Positions 61,891-64,000 of a stretch of DNA of 64,000 nt are shown piece by piece. The stretch is from Curtobacterium sp. MCJR17_020 (lineage in GTDB: Bacteria; Actinomycetota; Actinomycetes; Actinomycetales; Microbacteriaceae), in assembly GCF_003234365.2 (NCBI RefSeq), contig NZ_CP126260.1, positions 3,038,001-3,102,000 on the forward strand, read 5' to 3'. The position numbers and the translations under genes are program-made. Positions within the stretch are counted from its first letter, which is position 1; each line of letters begins with the position of its first letter. The notes beneath the pieces are model-generated. The model was not told where the DNA came from, made no database searches, and was given only the letters and a program-made list of their open reading frames with translations.

Positions 61891-61922
61891 CCCCCTCGAG
61901 CTCCCGAAGGAACCCGAGGGGG
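61891..61922 (+). terminator. Terminator of the island bicistron
   Basis: CCCCCTCG (61,891-61,898) pairs with CGAGGGGG (61,915-61,922) and is followed by TCTTGT. It lies 16 bp after the stop codon. Confidence 0.8.
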
Positions 61923-61938
61923 TCTTGTCGTTGCTGAC

Positions 61939-62004
61939 TCACATCGGTGAGAGGAACCGCACGAGCTGGTCGGCGATGTACGCGTGGCTCATGTCGGTCG
62001 GGTG
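61939..62004 (-). pseudogene. Fragment resembling the C-terminus of an SGNH/GDSL hydrolase
   Basis: A short in-frame piece between two stops reads HPTDMSHAYIADQLV and then RFLSPM. The H-P-T-D...H-x-x-I-A-D pattern is the C-terminal Asp-His block of SGNH esterases. Only about 21 codons remain, at the tRNA-proximal end of the element, so it may be the leftover of a deleted gene. Chance similarity is possible. Confidence 0.35.
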
Positions 62005-62044
62005 CTAGATCCGCCTGGTGCTGCGGATCAACGGACCTCGGTTG

Positions 62045-62132
62045 TGGCGGAGGGTGTGGGATTCGAACCCACGAGACATCTCTGCCCACCTGTTTTCAAG
62101 ACAGGCTCCATCGGCCGCTCGGACAACCCTCC
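62045..62132 (-). tRNA. tRNA-Ser(UGA), CCA encoded; integration target
   Basis: 88 nt including CCA on the minus strand. The acceptor stem GGAGGGT pairs with ACCCTCC; the anticodon stem-loop around CTTGAAAA gives anticodon TGA; a class II variable arm and the T arm GTGGGTTCGAATCCCAC are present. The 3' 26 bp is duplicated at 58,466. Confidence 0.96.
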
Positions 62133-62205
62133 AGTGACGCGACCACGTGGCGAGACGTGACCGCGTCGTGGGAAGTCTACCGGGCCACTCGACGCACGCG
62201 CCGCC

Positions 62206-62346
62206 CCTCGCACCGTGCGAGGTCCCGCGCGCCCGCGCCCGAATGGTGCGAGGTTGCCGAATCAGTGCGGGCATTCAAGCCTCGCACCAAGTGCGGAACC
62301 TCGCACCACGCGAACACCCGGCGCGACGCCGAAGCACCGTGCGAGG
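62206..62346. repeat. Six copies of GTGCGAGG in both orientations
   Basis: CCTCGCAC at 62,206, 62,280 and 62,299; GTGCGAGG at 62,215, 62,246 and 62,339. The first two form the palindrome CCTCGCAC-c-GTGCGAGG (62,206-62,222). The 233-bp gap between tRNA-Ser and the HAD gene contains no gene. Many alternative hairpins could form. Confidence 0.8.
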
Positions 62347-62365
62347 CGCCGAGCCCGCACCGGGG

Positions 62366-63229
62366 TCAGCGCGGCAGGGAGTCGAGCGCCGCTGCCAGGC
62401 CGTCGTCGGACACGCCACCGGTGAGTTCGTTGCCGGCGTCCACGACGTCGTCCGGCGCCTGGCCCATCACGACGCCACGACCGGAGGTCGAGGCCCACCG
62501 CAGCATGTCGATGTCGTTGCGGCCGTCGCCCGCGGCGAAGACGCGCGACCGCGGGATGTCGAGCCACTCGCGCACGCGTTCCATCGCGGTGGCCTTCGTC
62601 ACGCCCTCTGGTGCGATGTCGAGCCACGCGGTCCACCCGACCGTGTACGAGACCTTGTGCAGCCCCATGTCCTCGACGATCTGCAGGAACTCCTCGAGCC
62701 CGTGCTCCGGCGAGATCACGACGACGCGGGTGGCCTCGACCGTGAGCAGCTGCTCGAACGGCACCAGCTCGCCGGCGTTGGTCATGGTGTCGGCGGGGAA
62801 GTTCTCGGACAACCGGAAGTGGCCGGTCTCGTCCTCGACGCCGAAAGCCGCGTTCTCCAGGGCACCACGGATGGTCTGCAGGACGTCGCTCGGGTCGAAG
62901 TGCTCGACGTGGACACGCTCGTAGGACCCGTCCGGACGACGGGCCAGGGTCAGGGCGCCGTTGGCGCAGACGAGGTACTTCGGCTCGATGCCCAGGGTCT
63001 CCAGCAGCGGGACCGTCATGCCCTCGCTGCGGCCGGTCGACAGCATGACCTCGTGCCCGGCGGCCTCGGCAGCGCGCACGGCGGCGACGACGGCCTCGGT
63101 GACGACCCCGTCCTCGCGCATGGTGGTGCCGTCGATGTCGAGGGCGACCAGCCACCGCTTCGTGCGGGCGGGAGCACCGGCGCCCGCGCCCTGCGCCGCA
63201 CCGTCCACGAACCGCCCCTGCGCGCTCAT
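62366..63229 (-). CDS. HAD-superfamily (Cof-type) phosphatase
   Basis: A 287-residue protein. Motif I is DIDGTTMREDG (D31 nucleophile, D33), motif II is VMLSTGR, motif III/IV is KATAMERV...VFAAGDGRNDIDML. The Cof-type cap is inserted between. Members dephosphorylate sugar phosphates or similar. The first 20 residues are a low-complexity tail. The ATG overlaps the serS stop by 4 nt. Confidence 0.92.
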   Translation of the reverse strand: MSAQGRFVDGAAQGAGAGAPARTKRWLVALDIDGTTMREDGVVTEAVVAAVRAAEAAGHEVMLSTGRSEGMTVPLLETLGIEPKYLVCANGALTLARRPDGSYERVHVEHFDPSDVLQTIRGALENAAFGVEDETGHFRLSENFPADTMTNAGELVPFEQLLTVEATRVVVISPEHGLEEFLQIVEDMGLHKVSYTVGWTAWLDIAPEGVTKATAMERVREWLDIPRSRVFAAGDGRNDIDMLRWASTSGRGVVMGQAPDDVVDAGNELTGGVSDDGLAAALDSLPR

Positions 63230-64000
63230 CGGGGTTCGATCACCTCGACGCCACCGAGGTAGGGGCGCAGCACCTCGGGCACGACGACGGAGCCGTCGGC
63301 CTGCTGGTGGGTCTCGAGGATCGCCACGATCCAGCGGGTGGTCGCGAGGGTGCCGTTCAGGGTGGCGACCGGGGCCGTCTTGCCGCTCTCGGTGCGGTAC
63401 CGGATGTCGAGGCGACGGGCCTGGAACGTCGTGCAGTTCGACGTCGAGGTGAGCTCGCGGAAGGTGCCCTGCGTCGGGACCCAGGCCTCGATGTCGTACT
63501 TCTTCGCCGCGCTCGTGCCGAGGTCACCCGCGGCGACGTCGATCACGCGGTAGTGCAGCCCGAGGTCCTGCAGCATCTGCTCCTGGTACGACACCAGCTT
63601 CTCGTGCTCGGCCTCGGCCTGGTCCGGGTGGACGTAGGCGAACATCTCGAGCTTGTTGAACTGGTGCACGCGCAGGATGCCGCGGTTGTCCTTGCCCGCC
63701 GAGCCGGCTTCGCGCCGGTAGCAGGTCGACCAGCCGGCGTAGCGGTGCGCGGTGTTCTCGATGTCGAGGATCTCGTCGGCGTGGAAGCCGGCGAGGGCGA
63801 CCTCGCTCGTGCCGGTCAGGTACAGGTCGTCGGCCTCGAGCCGGTAGACCTCGGCCGCGTGCTCGCCGAGGAAGCCGGTACCCGCCATCGTCTCGGGGCG
63901 GACGAGCGTCGGGGTGATGAGCGGCTCGAAGCCGGCGGCGATGGCACGGTCGAGGCCGAGCGACATGAGCGCGATCTCGAGCCGGGCACCGAGGCCGCGC
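63226..64000 (-). CDS. serS: Seryl-tRNA synthetase, C-terminal part (5' end outside window)
   Basis: The frame continues past the right edge. Class II motif 2 (YAGWSTCYRREAG... GILRVHQFNKLE) and motif 3 (TSTSNCTTFQARRLDIRY... NGTLATTRWIVAILE) are intact, and the TGTSEVALAG segment binds serine. It charges tRNA-Ser; tRNA-Ser(UGA) lies about 1.1 kb downstream of its stop. Confidence 0.96.
   Translation of the reverse strand, partial: RGLGARLEIALMSLGLDRAIAAGFEPLITPTLVRPETMAGTGFLGEHAAEVYRLEADDLYLTGTSEVALAGFHADEILDIENTAHRYAGWSTCYRREAGSAGKDNRGILRVHQFNKLEMFAYVHPDQAEAEHEKLVSYQEQMLQDLGLHYRVIDVAAGDLGTSAAKKYDIEAWVPTQGTFRELTSTSNCTTFQARRLDIRYRTESGKTAPVATLNGTLATTRWIVAILETHQQADGSVVVPEVLRPYLGGVEVIEPR

Larger units (their letters stand above)
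58466..62070. mobile_element. Integrated element at tRNA-Ser(UGA), bounded by 26-bp direct repeats, no integrase
   Basis: A 26-bp copy of the tRNA-Ser(UGA) 3' end (58,466-58,491) repeats exactly within the intact tRNA gene (62,045-62,070). The 3.6 kb between has lower GC, unknown genes, a TM2-domain gene and a toxin-antitoxin-like pair, but no integrase, transposase or replication gene. This is the footprint of site-specific integration at a tRNA 3' end. A tyrosine integrase may have been lost, or the element may rely on a helper. Confidence 0.8.

Noticed and set aside
62206..62346. A CRISPR array
   Set aside because: The repeats are only 8 bp, occur in both orientations with irregular spacing, and there are no cas genes in the window.

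Overview
The window comes from a high-GC (about 70%) actinobacterium. The gene content and style fit the family Microbacteriaceae, and Curtobacterium or a close relative is the best guess: many GTG starts, GTGA/ATGA stop-start overlaps, an EfeUOB iron locus behind a DtxR-type iron box, a cell-wall protein ending in the LAxTG sorting motif, the actinobacterial DUF3090/SCO1664/phosphoglycerate-mutase trio, and many sugar-oxidoreductase/LacI modules. The genus is an inference. No species marker was compared.

Layout. 1-7.7 kb: end of an MMPL exporter, an OhrR-type peroxide sensor, a small zinc-ribbon protein, an Old Yellow Enzyme reductase, an OafA-type acyltransferase, a HIT protein and tRNA-Arg(ACG). 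7.8-12.2 kb: dienelactone hydrolase and glucose-6-phosphate dehydrogenase, divergent from a Gfo/Idh/MocA dehydrogenase with a sugar-phosphate isomerase. 12.3-19.9 kb: a wall-anchored 5'-nucleotidase, then efeB-efeO-efeU read leftwards, and a TRIC-type channel. 20.1-25.5 kb: a TetR regulator and the MoxR-DUF58-transglutaminase operon. 25.7-31.8 kb: a second dehydrogenase/isomerase pair divergent from its LacI repressor, an S51 peptidase, a MarR/MFS divergent pair and tRNA-Ser(GCU). 32.2-39.6 kb: an LCP cell-wall ligase, a GntR regulator with an MFS transporter, and an AAA+/VWA pair. 39.9-48.7 kb: the SCO1664-DUF3090-phosphatase cluster, an ABC exporter divergent from a histidine kinase/response regulator pair, an MFS permease, an AI-2E-family permease and a BLUF photoreceptor. 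48.6-58.5 kb: a TetR regulator, a sugar ABC transporter divergent from a dehydrogenase-LacI pair, an HxlR/SDR divergent pair, GrpB and a GNAT acetyltransferase. 62.4-64 kb: a HAD phosphatase and the 3' part of serS.

The most notable feature lies at 58,466-62,070. A perfect 26-bp direct repeat of the 3' end of tRNA-Ser(UGA) (intact copy 62,045-62,132) brackets about 3.6 kb of lower-GC, mostly unknown genes. This is a small integrated element that has kept both attachment sites but no integrase. It carries a TM2-domain protein, three or four unknown proteins and a two-gene cassette resembling a toxin-antitoxin pair.

The intergenic DNA is unusually rich in palindromes. A GGGAGGC...GCCTCCC hairpin family recurs at least seven times. 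One copy lies between two divergent genes, where it cannot be a normal terminator. Other spacers hold clusters of short inverted words (GTGCGAGG six times in 141 bp; CGAGGTTCC; CCGAGACTCGG). Several divergent promoters carry clear operator candidates for the adjacent LacI, HxlR, MarR and OhrR-type regulators.
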